A stretch of DNA of 64,000 bases from Burhinus oedicnemus (Eukaryota; Chordata; Aves; Charadriiformes; Burhinidae): the NCBI GenBank assembly GCA_008921705.1, contig VFFE01007643.1:253313-317312 (forward strand). The letters are read 5' to 3'. The translations under genes and the position numbers were made by a program. Under the pieces are notes generated by a model. That model worked only from the letters and a program-made list of their open reading frames with translations. It had not been told where the DNA came from and ran no database searches. Shown in pieces: positions 34,401 through 41,490 of the stretch (position 1 is the first letter of the stretch; each line of letters starts with the position of its first letter).

Positions 34401-36915
34401 CGTTGCTCTCTCGTGGCTGTGATTCAGCGCTTCTCCCCACGAGAACATGAACTGCCCCCAGCCTCGGCTCTGCAAATTGCAGGTCTCGCTACGGCAATGC
34501 GACATCTGTGCTTAGGGGAGGGAAATCACCCCCGCGTGACTGACCGAGTGAGGGAGGGACGCGTAGGCTTGACCTATGACGCCATGTAACCATCAGAGCA
34601 GCGCTGGGGATTACATTGAGGTAGTCACTAGTGCTGGGGCTTCTGTGCGAAACACCGCTGCTCCCGAATTGGCTGGTGGCTCTGGAAGGGGAGAAAACAA
34701 TCCTGTGCTCTGGCATCGTAACTGTTAAAATACGACTCTGCTGTTGCCTCCAGCAGGACAGACAGACAGAGGAGGAGAAAACCCTTCTAAACACTGAGTT
34801 CCCTCGCTTGTCCCAGCATTGTTTTGTTTGAGCACTTTTGTGCTGTGGAAGGGTTTAGGGTTCAGCTGGGTTGAGCTATTGTGTAAAATGCCGTGTGAAT
34901 TTGAAAGAAATAATCCCCGTCCTAAAGAGCAGATCATGCAGCAGAATTCACAAGTGTATTTAGTATGGGCTTAATCATCCCCATTAAAACAAGGCAAGAG
35001 GTGGCTGCCAGAGTATTTGCTGGGGACACATCAGGACTCTCCATCTCCAGTCCTTTATGTAAACTTCAGCCCGGCAAATCGGGGCTCAGTGAAAAGCTGA
35101 AAGGAACTGGAGAAGCTGCTGGTGTGTTGGTAGGGATGGGGAGCTTTCTGTAATGGTGCCTGGCTGTTCCAGTTCACTGGAGCGTGTAGTCCATACACCG
35201 GTGCTATTTGCTGGTAACTAGGGTTTTCATTGAGGTTCTCAAATCTTACCTGTTCAGAATTAGTCTGATTTTTTTTTTTTTAAATGTTTTTCCTCTCTCT
35301 CCATGGGTGCGAATAGTCTCTGTTGATGACACTCTCATCCAGTATTTTTGGGGCTCTAGTATTCAGTCTTGCAATACAAAGACCAGATCATTTCCCTGTT
35401 GCATCGCACAGATCTGAGCCAGTGCTGTTGGCAGAGCAGGGGCAGGTGGCACTTAGGGACTTGGCTGCTCTTGCTCAGCTACCCTCTGTGGCTCTCATGG
35501 AGGCGTGGGGATCATCCCAGTCCCTGTAGGTCCTGCGGAAGCACCTAGATAGCAGTGTTGCTGGCAGTTCGTGGGTGGGAGCTGGGACCCCAGAAGGAAG
35601 GCCAGGTGGTTTTGCTGCTTGTTGAGGTCCAGAGCCAGTCCATGGCTGTCTCGCCTTGCTACCCGGGCTGCGGGGAGAGGGCCTGACTTAGTCCTGAGAA
35701 GAGCACTGCAGCCTTATTCCCCATGGGTGAGACTTTGTGGGGCAAGGGCATGGGGTAAGAGCAGAGCTGCTTCGGACTGGACATGCCACCCTCTCCCCGT
35801 ACGCCTCCCTGCTGAACTTGGCAACAAGGGGATGTCCTGGCTGGATGGGGAGTACCTTCCCGGAGCTGGGATGCTCCAGAGTGACATCGTCTCTGCTTGC
35901 TGTGCCCTGCAGTGTTGGTGGTGTCTGAAAGTCTTTCCAGGCAGCTCTGTGTTACTCTCAGCAGGCGCCCACCAGCGTATTGGTCTCTTCTCTAACAGCA
36001 GTAAGACCTAGTTCTTCTCCGAGGCTAGGAGAAGTTGGTGACTCCAGGTAGGATCACCAGCTATGGCAGGAGAACAGACCAGGACAGTCGTCTCTAAAGA
36101 CTGCACTCCCAGTTCATAGTCCAGCATCAGCATCAAGTGAGGGTGAGGTCCTTTGCGCAAACCTGGCCTTCCCGTTTTGGGAACAGGAGGAAGGAAAGGT
36201 GTGCGTTTGGGGAGAAGGTGCTGAGCTCTGGACCCCATGGTCAGGGACACGGCGCCCACACTCAAACGCATTGGCAGGGAGCAGCGTGGGGCCGATGGGT
36301 CTGTGGGGACCGAAGCGCTGTGAGAGCCTGGAAAGCCGGTCAGGACAGCGGCTTCCCGGGGAGCGGAGGGGCTGCTTCCCGCTTCCAAACCACCCCCTGG
36401 TCCCTTGCGTGTGTCTCGGCAGCTGGGGAAGGGCGGAGGGGGCTCCGGGACCCCGCACTTCACCCCCTCCCGCACCCCCATCTTCTATTGACTCGTCCCT
36501 GTCGTCCTCCCCACCCCGTTGTCTCATTGTAGGCTGAGGGCAGCGCGGAGCCAGGGCAGCTCCCGCCAGCCCCTCAGAACGGAGAGGTGACAGCGGCCCA
36601 GGCAGGCAGTGAGATGCGGGAGAATGGCGTAGGGCCGGCAGTGCCCACTGCCCTGAGCGGTGGTGACCAAAGGGAAATTCAGAGCTTCGAGACTCAGATA
36701 CAAGAAACAAGTAAGTGCCTGTGCCTTCTCTCTACGCACGCTGCCGGGGGGGTGGGGAGAGCACTGCAGCAGGGCAGAGCAGCCGCCCCCGGGCACTGGT
36801 CACACCGCTGTAATCTGAACGTTAGAACTGTTTGTATCGATGTCTGTAGGGTTGGGGGGGTTTTTTTGCCTTTTTTTTAATTCAGAAAATTGCCTTTTAT
36901 TTTCCAGGCATCTAA
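982..36915 (+). CDS. MAP4: MAP4, microtubule-associated protein 4 (3' part of gene, joined exons)
   Basis: Non-neuronal relative of tau and MAP2 that binds along microtubules and stabilises them; the N-terminal projection region points outward and the C-terminal repeats bind tubulin. Coding exons read here are 982-2518, 16205-16305, 17230-17442, 18871-19048, 22138-22197, 22365-22687, 24967-25095, 26667-26759, 31594-31675, 33801-33913, 36533-36710 and 36908-36915. Every border is GT-AG, every phase matches, and the sum is 3015 nt (1004 codons plus stop). Counting from the MSLSNKQ methionine, the projection part is 1-512, the P/S/T/A/K-rich region about 513-780, R1 ends at 804, R2 is 848-878, R3 about 879-908 and R4 about 909-940. 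Each repeat carries a KxGS motif (KIGS, KCGS, KCGS, KVGS), the known MARK-kinase target in this family. The usual MAP4 N-terminus (MADLDHNLSL-type) lies outside the window, so this is a partial gene or an internal-start isoform. The gene name is secure; the start is not. Confidence 0.96.
4267..4535 (-). mobile_element. CR1 LINE 3' fragment, antisense to MAP4
   Basis: Begins AGAATCGTAGAATCACAGAA, the reverse complement of the CR1 octamer end, followed by the typical GGTTTGGGTTGGAAGGGACC and CCAGACCAGGTTGCTCCAAG blocks. 5'-truncated, as most bird CR1 copies are. Confidence 0.95.
8889..9062 (-). mobile_element. CR1 LINE 3' fragment
   Basis: Starts ATAGAATCACCTAGGTTGGA and continues through the CCAACCATCAACCCAACACT and CAGGGATGGCGACTCCACCA blocks typical of a CR1 subfamily; cut off after the CTGGGCAGCCTGTT block. 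Confidence 0.9.
9745..9985 (+). mobile_element. old CR1/L3-like LINE fragment (tentative)
   Basis: Contains ACTGCCTATAAAGTCATGAA ... GTGAACCAGAGAAGACTGTT ... GGGTCATCA, the pattern of the reverse-transcriptase 3' end in old amniote CR1/L3-type LINEs. Diverged and without an open frame. Confidence 0.55.
10058..10170 (+). mobile_element. CR1 LINE 3' end
   Basis: Ends AATGACCTCCAGACGTCCCT TCCAACCTAC GTTGTTCTGC with a degenerate octamer tail; sense orientation. Confidence 0.8.
10430..10615 (-). mobile_element. diverged CR1-like fragment (tentative)
   Basis: Carries GACCAGGTTGCTCCAGGGCC and a GTCTCCAAGGGTGGAGATCT block as in antisense CR1, but is diverged. About 25 bases further on, 10640-10720 has a sense-type end (GGTGACCTCCAAGGTCTCTT CCAACC), so two CR1-derived pieces face each other. 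Confidence 0.6.
13417..13480 (+). repeat. compound GTT/GCT/ATT microsatellite
   Basis: GTT and GCT units lead into about 15 uninterrupted ATT units (13437-13480). Noncoding here; chance poly-Leu, poly-Ile and poly-Tyr-type frames through it are artefacts. Confidence 0.95.
15047..15380 (-). mobile_element. CR1 LINE 3' fragment
   Basis: The longest CR1 copy here. It starts with the octamer end and runs through the same blocks as the copy at 4267, to which it is nearly identical over the shared part, then continues into CATCACCCCTCATCCTATCA and the region upstream of it in CR1. Confidence 0.95.
16205..16305 (+). CDS. MAP4: MAP4 exon, start of proline-rich region
   Basis: The acceptor is TTTTTTTCCCCCAG|CA and the donor AAAG|GTAGGT. 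The first two bases complete the split codon from the long exon. The encoded stretch [20 protein letters not shown] nearly matches the human MAP4 segment at the entry to the proline-rich region, which fixes both frame and identity. Confidence 0.96.
17230..17442 (+). CDS. MAP4: MAP4 exon, Pro/Ala/Thr/Lys-rich region
   Basis: 71 codons in phase 0 on both sides, donor AAAG|GTAAGA. The acceptor is unusual: a long T-rich tract (about 17160-17215) is followed by a purine-rich ...AAAAACCGTAAAG|CCT. No AG occurs in between, so the first AG after the tract is used. The product is basic and rich in P, A, T and K, with KRP and NKKP motifs that align with the human segment ...GLNKKPMSL...PPKRPAVAS. This region flanks the repeats and contributes to microtubule affinity in the family. 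Confidence 0.93.
18871..19048 (+). CDS. MAP4: MAP4 exon, proline-rich region
   Basis: Acceptor CATTTGCAG|GTC and donor ACGT|GTGAGT, 59 codons plus one base. It begins [16 protein letters not shown], close to human ADAKAPEKRASPSKP, and ends SPPKRPT like human LLPKKPT. Basic, Ser/Thr/Pro-rich, with SP and TP sites that could be proline-directed phosphorylation targets (inference). Confidence 0.94.
19049..22137 (+). other. MAP4: MAP4 intron, no gene seen
   Basis: AT-rich with no clear exon. The stretch about 19940-20330 has a different, purine-rich texture and may be an old unidentified repeat. The introns 16306-17229, 17443-18870 and 22198-22364 likewise show nothing beyond splice signals and simple runs. 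Confidence 0.7.
22138..22197 (+). CDS. MAP4: MAP4 short exon, proline-rich region
   Basis: 60 nt with acceptor TTGGGCAG|CT and donor TCAG|GTAACT. It encodes [19 protein letters not shown] after a split Ser codon, matching human IKTEGKPAEVKKMTAKS. The length is a multiple of three, so skipping it would keep the frame. Confidence 0.92.
22365..22687 (+). CDS. MAP4: MAP4 exon, end of proline-rich region plus tubulin-binding repeat R1
   Basis: It opens AELSRPKS (human ADLSRPKS), runs through a T/A/P/K-rich stretch and ends with repeat R1, [17 protein letters not shown] followed by IKHQPGGGK, nearly identical to tau R1. The donor is AAAG|GTAAGT in phase 0. The acceptor is a tandem TAGCAG, so use of the second AG (exon start 22368) would drop a single codon. 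The KIGS serine is the conserved MARK site. Confidence 0.96.
22688..24966 (+). other. MAP4: MAP4 intron between R1 and the inter-repeat exon
   Basis: No supported exon or repeat. A short C-run/A-run lies near 24220-24232. Confidence 0.7.
24967..25095 (+). CDS. MAP4: MAP4 inter-repeat exon between R1 and R2
   Basis: 43 codons, phase 0 at both ends, acceptor CCATCTAG|GGG and donor GAAA|GTGAGT. Encodes [20 protein letters not shown] and more, matching human AKVEKKTEAAATTRKPESNA. In tau R1 is followed directly by R2, so this inter-repeat segment is a MAP4 trait. It can be skipped without a frameshift. Confidence 0.94.
25216..25287 (+). CDS. candidate 24-codon cassette exon of MAP4 (unconfirmed)
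   Basis: An 80-base pyrimidine-rich stretch ends CTCGCACAG; then 72 bases stay open in phase 0 and end GAG|GTATCT. The neighbouring exon ends (25095) and starts (26667) are both phase 0, so inclusion keeps the MAP4 frame. The product ends [10 protein letters not shown]: basic, with RS dipeptides. I do not recall this segment in any MAP4 sequence. It is either a lineage-specific or rarely used cassette, or a chance open stretch. Confidence 0.4.
26667..26759 (+). CDS. MAP4: MAP4 exon encoding tubulin-binding repeat R2
   Basis: Exactly 93 nt (31 codons), phase 0 on both sides, acceptor CATTCCAG|GTC and donor GAAT|GTAAGT. It encodes [20 protein letters not shown], then [11 protein letters not shown]. 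Length, phase and content equal those of tau exon 10, whose skipping makes 3-repeat tau, so skipping here would likewise remove exactly one repeat. Confidence 0.97.
28830..28910 (+). CDS. candidate 27-codon cassette exon of MAP4 between R2 and R3 (unconfirmed)
   Basis: Acceptor GCTATTTCCAG|GAT, 81 open bases in phase 0, donor CGAT|GTGAGG. Both flanking MAP4 junctions (26759 and 31594) are phase 0. The product is Pro/Ser/Ala-rich (begins [17 protein letters not shown]), resembling the low-complexity linkers of MAP4 rather than random intron. Reading on past the donor meets a TAG 12 codons later. I do not recall it from known MAP4 isoforms. Inclusion would separate R2 and R3 by 27 residues. Confidence 0.45.
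30420..30480 (+). mobile_element. short CR1-like 3' end (tentative)
   Basis: GGGTTTAGACCGGATGACCC AAAGTTCCTTCCAGTATGAA matches the last part of CR1 with many changes. Confidence 0.5.
31594..31675 (+). CDS. MAP4: MAP4 exon encoding most of repeat R3
   Basis: Acceptor CCTTTTTAG|GTG and donor CCAG|GTAGAA, 27 codons plus one base. It encodes [20 protein letters not shown], then ANIKHKP; the PGGG is completed across the intron, as in tau exon 11. The [12 protein letters not shown] core is almost identical to mammalian MAP4. Confidence 0.97.
32966..33070 (+). mobile_element. CR1 LINE 3' end
   Basis: Sense CR1 end: AGTGGGAGGTGTCCCTGCCC ... AGGTCCCTTCCAACCCAAAC CGTTCTATGATTGTATAATT CTATG, with the terminal octamer repeat. 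An internal GGAACTAGAT is duplicated. Confidence 0.92.
33801..33913 (+). CDS. MAP4: MAP4 exon completing R3 and encoding repeat R4
   Basis: Acceptor TTGTTCTAG|GG and donor GAAG|GTGAGT. Encodes [20 protein letters not shown], then [18 protein letters not shown]. It ends in phase 0 at the position where tau exon 12 ends (GGGNKK). It can therefore join in frame either to 36533 (MAP4-type tail) or to 37020 (tau-type tail). Confidence 0.97.
36533..36710 (+). CDS. MAP4: MAP4 penultimate exon of the MAP4-type tail
   Basis: Acceptor CATTGTAG|GCT and donor AACAA|GTAAGT, 59 codons plus one base. Acidic and Gly/Pro-rich, ending [19 protein letters not shown], close to human LSGGGDQREAQTLDSQIQET. If this exon were joined to the acceptor at 37020 the frame would hit TGA at once (AAT-TGA), so the two tails exclude each other at the protein level. 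Confidence 0.95.
36908..36915 (+). CDS. MAP4: MAP4 terminal codons Ser-Ile-stop (MAP4-type tail)
   Basis: Acceptor TTATTTTCCAG|GC. The two bases complete a Ser codon, then ATC and TAA. This gives the C-terminus ...QIQETSI, identical to human MAP4. The rest of this terminal exon is 3' UTR in this isoform and contains the alternative coding stretch 37020-37229. Confidence 0.92.
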
Positions 36916-37019
36916 TGATGACATTATGGTATCGTCTTCCATTCCCCTCCTGTCCCCTCTCTCCTCCTCTCTCCTCCTCCTGCCCCTTCCCCTTCTCACC
37001 TGCCCTTGTGTCGCTGCAG

Positions 37020-37229
37020 ATTGAATCTCACAAGCTGACGTTCCGTGAGAAGGCCAAGGCTCGAACAGACCACGGAGCGGAAATCGTCGTCTCCAAACCC
37101 CCCAACCTTTCCAGCAGCACTTCCCCCTGGCGTAGCACATCCGTCAGCGAGAGCCTGGGCTCAGTCGCCTCCTTGTCACCGCTGCAACAGCCAGCTCCCC
37201 TTGCAGCGCTTTCTCAGCAAGGCTTGTGA
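37020..37229 (+). CDS. MAP4: alternative tau/MAP2-like terminal coding exon of MAP4
   Basis: A pyrimidine tract of about 90 bases ends GTCGCTGCAG; then 69 codons in phase 0 run to TGA at 37227-37229. The sequence begins [20 protein letters not shown] and continues EIV, the tau/MAP2 pseudo-repeat R' (tau [20 protein letters not shown]), then an S/P-rich stretch ending ALSQQGL (tau SLAKQGL, MAP2 ALAKQGL). It joins in phase 0 to the R4 exon ending at 33913, the junction homologous to tau exons 12/13. Skipping 36533-36710 therefore yields a tau-type C-terminus (1012 codons plus stop from the 982 ATG). Homology is plain; how often birds use it is unknown to me. Confidence 0.88.
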   Translation: MESHKLTFREKAKARTDHGAEIVVSKPPNLSSSTSPWRSTSVSESLGSVASLSPLQQPAPLAALSQQGL

Positions 37230-38664
37230 CCCCTCCCAGCCCCGACTCCCACCCGCTCCCCGGAGTAACGCAGCTTGGCTCTCTTAACCCGGCGTCTGGC
37301 TTTAGATGGGAAGGGGACAGCGTTTAGCAGGGCTAGCGTCCCTTTCGGCCGCGCTGGCTCCTCCAAGCAGCCTGGAGGCTCGCCCCCGCCCGAGCGTGCC
37401 GGGCTCTGGTGGCCCCTTCTTGGCTGGAAAGGGCTTCCTTCCCTCTCCGTGCCCTGTCCCTTTGGCTTTTAGGGGGACACTAGAGTGACTGTTAGTGTCG
37501 TGTGTCGGGGACGGGCGTCTAGTGACTTCCAGGCTGCGTCTCGCTGTCCCCACAGCGGGGAGATGCGCACGGAGCCCGGGCGGCGGGTGGCTGGGTAGGA
37601 GCACGGCTACGCTGCTGGTGGCTGAAGCCAGGCCAGAGTTAACAGGGATAAGCTGTGATCTTTCTCGCTTGCTTTCTTTTTTTTTTTTTCTTTTTTTTAA
37701 AAAAAACAACCAACCTTTTCCTCCTTGCCGCTTCAGTTTCTGCTGATCCTGTTTGGTGATGATATATATTATACACACACGTTAGGCTGTTTTAACTGTT
37801 GACTTTAACCTTTTATTCTTTGTGACGCTGTGTTGATGATTTATCGTGCTATGAACCCATGCTAAGTTTCCTTTTCTCTTTCCTCCCTTTCCTAACCGTA
37901 GGAGAGTAGAGACATTAACCGCTGCTGCAGTGCTGGCTTCTTATTGACATATCCAGCAATCGTAACTTCTTTGTTGTTGTTTTGTTTGGGTTTTGTTTTT
38001 TTTTTTTTTTTAAATATTTTAAAACGATGGAGCAAATTCATGGGATTAAGCCATGTGTGGAATGAAAGGCACAAGAATGTGTTAAAGGAAAACTTGCTGT
38101 AGCAGATCAGACGAAGCCTGTGTTGACGGCAACGAGACCTGTTGAATCGATGCTCGTAAAACCTCCTGTAAGGCCAAACCGCCAGCCCTGGAGGATGCCT
38201 AGGACCTTCTGCGCATTAGCAAGGCAAAGACGGTTTATTTATTAACTTGCACAGCCAAAGCCCTGGGATTTATCTTTTTCCGGCCAGGGCCTGAGGTCTG
38301 GAGGAAGGGCAGGAGGCTGCTTTGGCGGTGGAGTTGCGGGTTAACGCAGGCCGTGAGTTCCGAGGCAAAAGCAGGTCTGTGGCGCGCGTGTGGTGTTTTT
38401 AACGGAGGCTGATGTATGGGGAACCCAGCGTCAGGCTGAGCGAGGCCGGCGGGAGGCCGAGGTGGGGAAGAGGGGAAAGGCGTGAGGCAGGGGGAGCGGA
38501 AGGGCTGGGGAGGGCCGGAGGGAGGCAGAGCCCCCGGCTGGGGCAGGGGAGCAGGTTCTGATGCCAGGGAGCTGCAGCTCGGACTAGGAAAGGAGATTTA
38601 CCTCCTCTTTGAGGTGTGAGCTCCTCGTTTCATGTTGCAAATGACACTAAAGAAATGAAATGTA

Positions 38665-38670
38665 AATAAA
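38665..38670 (+). promoter_or_regulatory. possible proximal poly(A) signal AATAAA in MAP4 3' UTR
   Basis: TGTAAATAAATTG is followed within about 15 bases by an A-run. It may be a real alternative site, or only an internal-priming hotspot in cDNA work. Confidence 0.4.
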
Positions 38671-38719
38671 TTGAAAAGAAAAAAAAAAAAAAGGGTTCTT
38701 GGTTGTCCAACTAATTTAA

Positions 38720-38722
<3 letters not shown>

Positions 38723-38757
<35 letters not shown>
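38723..38757 (+). repeat. run of 35 A in MAP4 3' UTR
   Basis: An uninterrupted A-run preceded by a shorter A-run at about 38681. Length is probably variable and difficult to sequence exactly. Confidence 0.95.
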
Positions 38758-38760
<3 letters not shown>

Positions 38761-38974
38761 GGAATAACAAAACGCTGGGATCAAAGTGAACTGAACCAGG
38801 CGTGTGCTAAGGGGGGCTGGTCAAGGAGGGGACAGAGGGAAGCCTGCAGCTTCTCATGCTTGTGGGAGTATTTCTTTGGGAAGCCGACAATGACACGATA
38901 ACCCGGAATCTGTATTTACACACAAAGATTCTTATTGCACTTGTATTTTTTATATTAAAGTTTGCATGATTTCT

Positions 38975-38980
38975 AATAAA
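38975..38980 (+). promoter_or_regulatory. MAP4: MAP4 distal poly(A) signal AATAAA
   Basis: The signal sits in TTTCTAATAAAATGG, just after a T-rich stretch and a TATTAAAG, and is the last canonical + strand signal before the gap. Cleavage would fall near 38990-39005. Confidence 0.75.
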
Positions 38981-39118
38981 ATGGCATTAAAATGTACTAG
39001 TTTGCATTAAAGTCGTCTGCTAGTTTCATAAGTGCTTTTTCCTCGGAATACAAATTTAAATAAGCAATGCAGATTTGCACCTGAAAGGGGCGGTTATATA
39101 TACCCTCGAAAACCCCCA

Positions 39119-39129
39119 GTGCTTCCCTT

Positions 39130-39163
<34 letters not shown>

Positions 39164-39210
39164 CTGCCTCTGCTCCCCACCTCTCCCCTCCCCTCCATCC
39201 CACATCCCTC
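39119..39210 (+). repeat. pyrimidine-only (TCC/TTCC) tract downstream of MAP4
   Basis: Nearly pure C/T for about 90 bases (CTTCC, CTC, CCTCCTC units), broken only by a few purines. Could form triplex DNA (inference). Confidence 0.85.
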
Positions 39211-41357
39211 TAATCCCAACCCAGGGCCAGCGGCCGAGCTGGTCGCTCCCTGCCCTCGTGCGGTGTGTGCCGCGTGGCCTCGCCGCTTGCCAAGGCCAGC
39301 CCTGGACTAGCCAGCACGGGCACCCCGGGCCCTCTCGCTCTCCTGGCGTGTGGCCGGCTCTGCCGAGAGCGAAGCCGGAGCTGGGGAAGGGGCTGCAGCC
39401 GCCCTCCTGCCTCCAGCTCCGGCCTGGGGTTGGAAACCTGGTTTCTGGAGAGCAGAGCGCTGTCGTGATGCTTTGAAACCCTCCGGCCGGTCCCCTTGAC
39501 GGTGCCGCCTCCGACCTCCCGTTCACCCGCATGCCGCCCTCCGGTATATATCACTGCCCCTTCGCTGATGCTTCCTTCTTTCTCTTACTGCTAAATTCTA
39601 AACACCAGCTTGATCTTGTCAGTCTTGGGGTTTGGGGTTTGTTTTGGTTTTTTGTTTTTTTCCAACACTTGAAGCGAGGGGAAGTTGGGAGGCGAGGGAC
39701 TGAGAGCAGAGCAGGCCCATCCCCTCGGCAGGCGAAGGCAGGGGCTGTGCTTCCCCAAGCAATAATGTCCGTCTGCTCCGGGCAGGGAGGGCCGGCGGGC
39801 GCTGCCGAGAGGCTCCTGTGCCCGCGGGGTGCGCGTGGAGCCCGGCTGCCCGCCCTGCCAGCCGACGGCAAACGCTGGCCGGCAGCGGGCTGAAGCCGAC
39901 CTCCATGCCCACCGGCCGGGCAGAGGAGCGGGGCAGTTTGGTGGCCAGTGGCCGTGGGCTCGAGGTGGGGCCGGCAGAGTCTGGGGGTGTTCGTGGTTAA
40001 CCAAAGAGGGGGTGGGAGCTGAGCTGTCGCGTTCCTCTTGAGGCTCTGCCCTGGGCGCCCGGGGTGAGACGCCCGGGCGGAGGGAGGCAGCCGGGTCCCG
40101 GTCTCAGTTCAGGTGCCGCAGGAGGAAGGCAAGTGGCAACATTGCACTTTATCTTCTGAGATTGCAAAAAAAAAAAAGAAAAAAAAAATAATAATAGAGC
40201 GAACAAAACCCCTAACACCCTGCGAAGGGACAGTAACGCCACCTTCCCCCTGCATTGCTTGTGTCTGACGTACTGACTGCTCGGCGGTCTTGGATGAGGC
40301 TTTCGTGTCTGCGTACGGCGGCGGCATTCAGGCCTGTCTGACCACGCACGAACCTTCCCAGACTCTCAAGGGTTCAGCCGAGCACTGACCGAGCGGCCCG
40401 TGCTTCTGTGCCACTTCTCTAACACGTGTTGTGCCTGTGTTTAGCTGACAAACTAAATCCAGATATACGCTAGTTTGGTGTGGTTTTTCTAGGACAGCTT
40501 CAGTTTTAATACGGATTTTTTTTTTTTTTTTTTTTAAACCTGCTGGAAGGGAAAACCATACTGCCCATTATACAGGCCAAAAGAAACAAACACTGGTCAA
40601 ATAATAGTGACAACCTCAAGCAAGTGAAATGAAGATGAGAAGCTCTGAGTGAACACAGGCTGCAGGACTCCCAGGGCCGGGCGCTGGCTCCTTGCCGCAG
40701 CCCGGCCGAGCGGAGCCAGGAGGCTGCAGGAGACACAACCGCCTCCGGCCCCGGCCCCGCTGCTGGAGTTGGCCACCGGCCCCTCCGGCCTTGTGCTTTT
40801 CACCCACAGCCGCAGGAGCCACGGGGCTCCCGCACAGCCCCGCTAGGGTACATCAGCTCAGATGGGAGAGGCCACAGCTCCCTTAATTAAAGCCCATGAC
40901 GAGTAAATTAAATCTTAGTAGAGAACAACTGGGAGACCCAAACGGTGCCCCCGAGGAAGGCAGCTCCCGTCCCACGTGCAGGGTGGATGCTGCCAGGGCA
41001 GGAACCCCTTCGCCATCGCTCCCCTCTGCGGAACCACGCTCAGCCAAGGGATTTCTGCCACTTCCATTTCCCAGGGGAGCAGGGCAGAGCGCGCCCCGGC
41101 TGGTGCAGTCAAACCTCCCATCGATTTCAGATACAAAGAGCGTAAGAAACGGTGAATAAAAACAAATGATCCCAAGGCCCGCGACTGCCTTTTGCTCCGC
41201 TGCTGGGGAAAGCAGCGCCCGCTCCTCCTTCCAGCACCATTCGCAGCCCCGCGACGCTTCCGCCCCGTGAGGGCACAGCCCTGCGGCTGCGCCCCGCCGC
41301 CTGCAAACCCCGTGTGAAGTACTTGTTCCCGTCCCGCACTGTCCAGCCCGAGGGCTC

Positions 41358-41490
41358 ACATGCGTTACAAACATTAACGAAGCCTCACAACAGCCCTGTG
41401 AGGTAGGTCACTGTCTTCATTTGACAGGGAATCCAAGGCAAAGCTGGGATTAAACTCCAGATTTCTCATGTAATGCTGTGCCTGTCACAA
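41358..41490 (+). mobile_element. MIR-like SINE fragment
   Basis: GCCTCACAACAGCCCTGTGA GGTAGGT, a CATTTGACAG and a GGGATTAAACTCCAGATTTC block follow the order of the tRNA-derived MIR consensus. Lies between the two genes. Confidence 0.75.

Larger units (their letters stand above)
31676..36532 (+). other. MAP4: MAP4 introns flanking the R4 exon
   Basis: The first intron (31676-33800) holds a CR1 3' end at 32966-33070. The second (33914-36532) is relatively GC-rich with long chance open frames on both strands but no recognisable protein and no good phase-compatible exon. Confidence 0.65.
37230..39000 (+). other. MAP4: MAP4 3' untranslated region
   Basis: Runs from the tau-type stop to the likely cleavage region just past AATAAA at 38975-38980. 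In the SI-tail isoform the UTR starts at 36916. It contains a T-rich/A-rich block (37677-37708), a T-run near 38000, an AATAAA at 38665-38670 followed by an A-run, and a 35-A run at 38723-38757. The end is inferred from the signal and from loss of coding or conserved-looking sequence. Confidence 0.8.

Noticed and set aside
34135..34440. Acceptor-like T-run/CCCCCAG at about 34270 in the intron after R4
   Set aside because: The first in-phase codon after it is TAA, and no matching donor makes a sensible exon.
35285..35450. Open stretch after a good acceptor (GCGAATAG at 35317) in the R4-tail intron
   Set aside because: It can be read in phase 0 for about 43 codons, but the product is hydrophobic and unlike MAP4, and the donor is poor.
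36114..36710. 198-codon minus-strand frame and several overlapping frames
   Set aside because: GC-rich shadow of the MAP4 intron and exon 36533-36710; no splice logic and no recognised protein.
39056..39476. Ser-rich and Glu-rich frames over the C/T tract
   Set aside because: Composition artefacts of a pyrimidine run.
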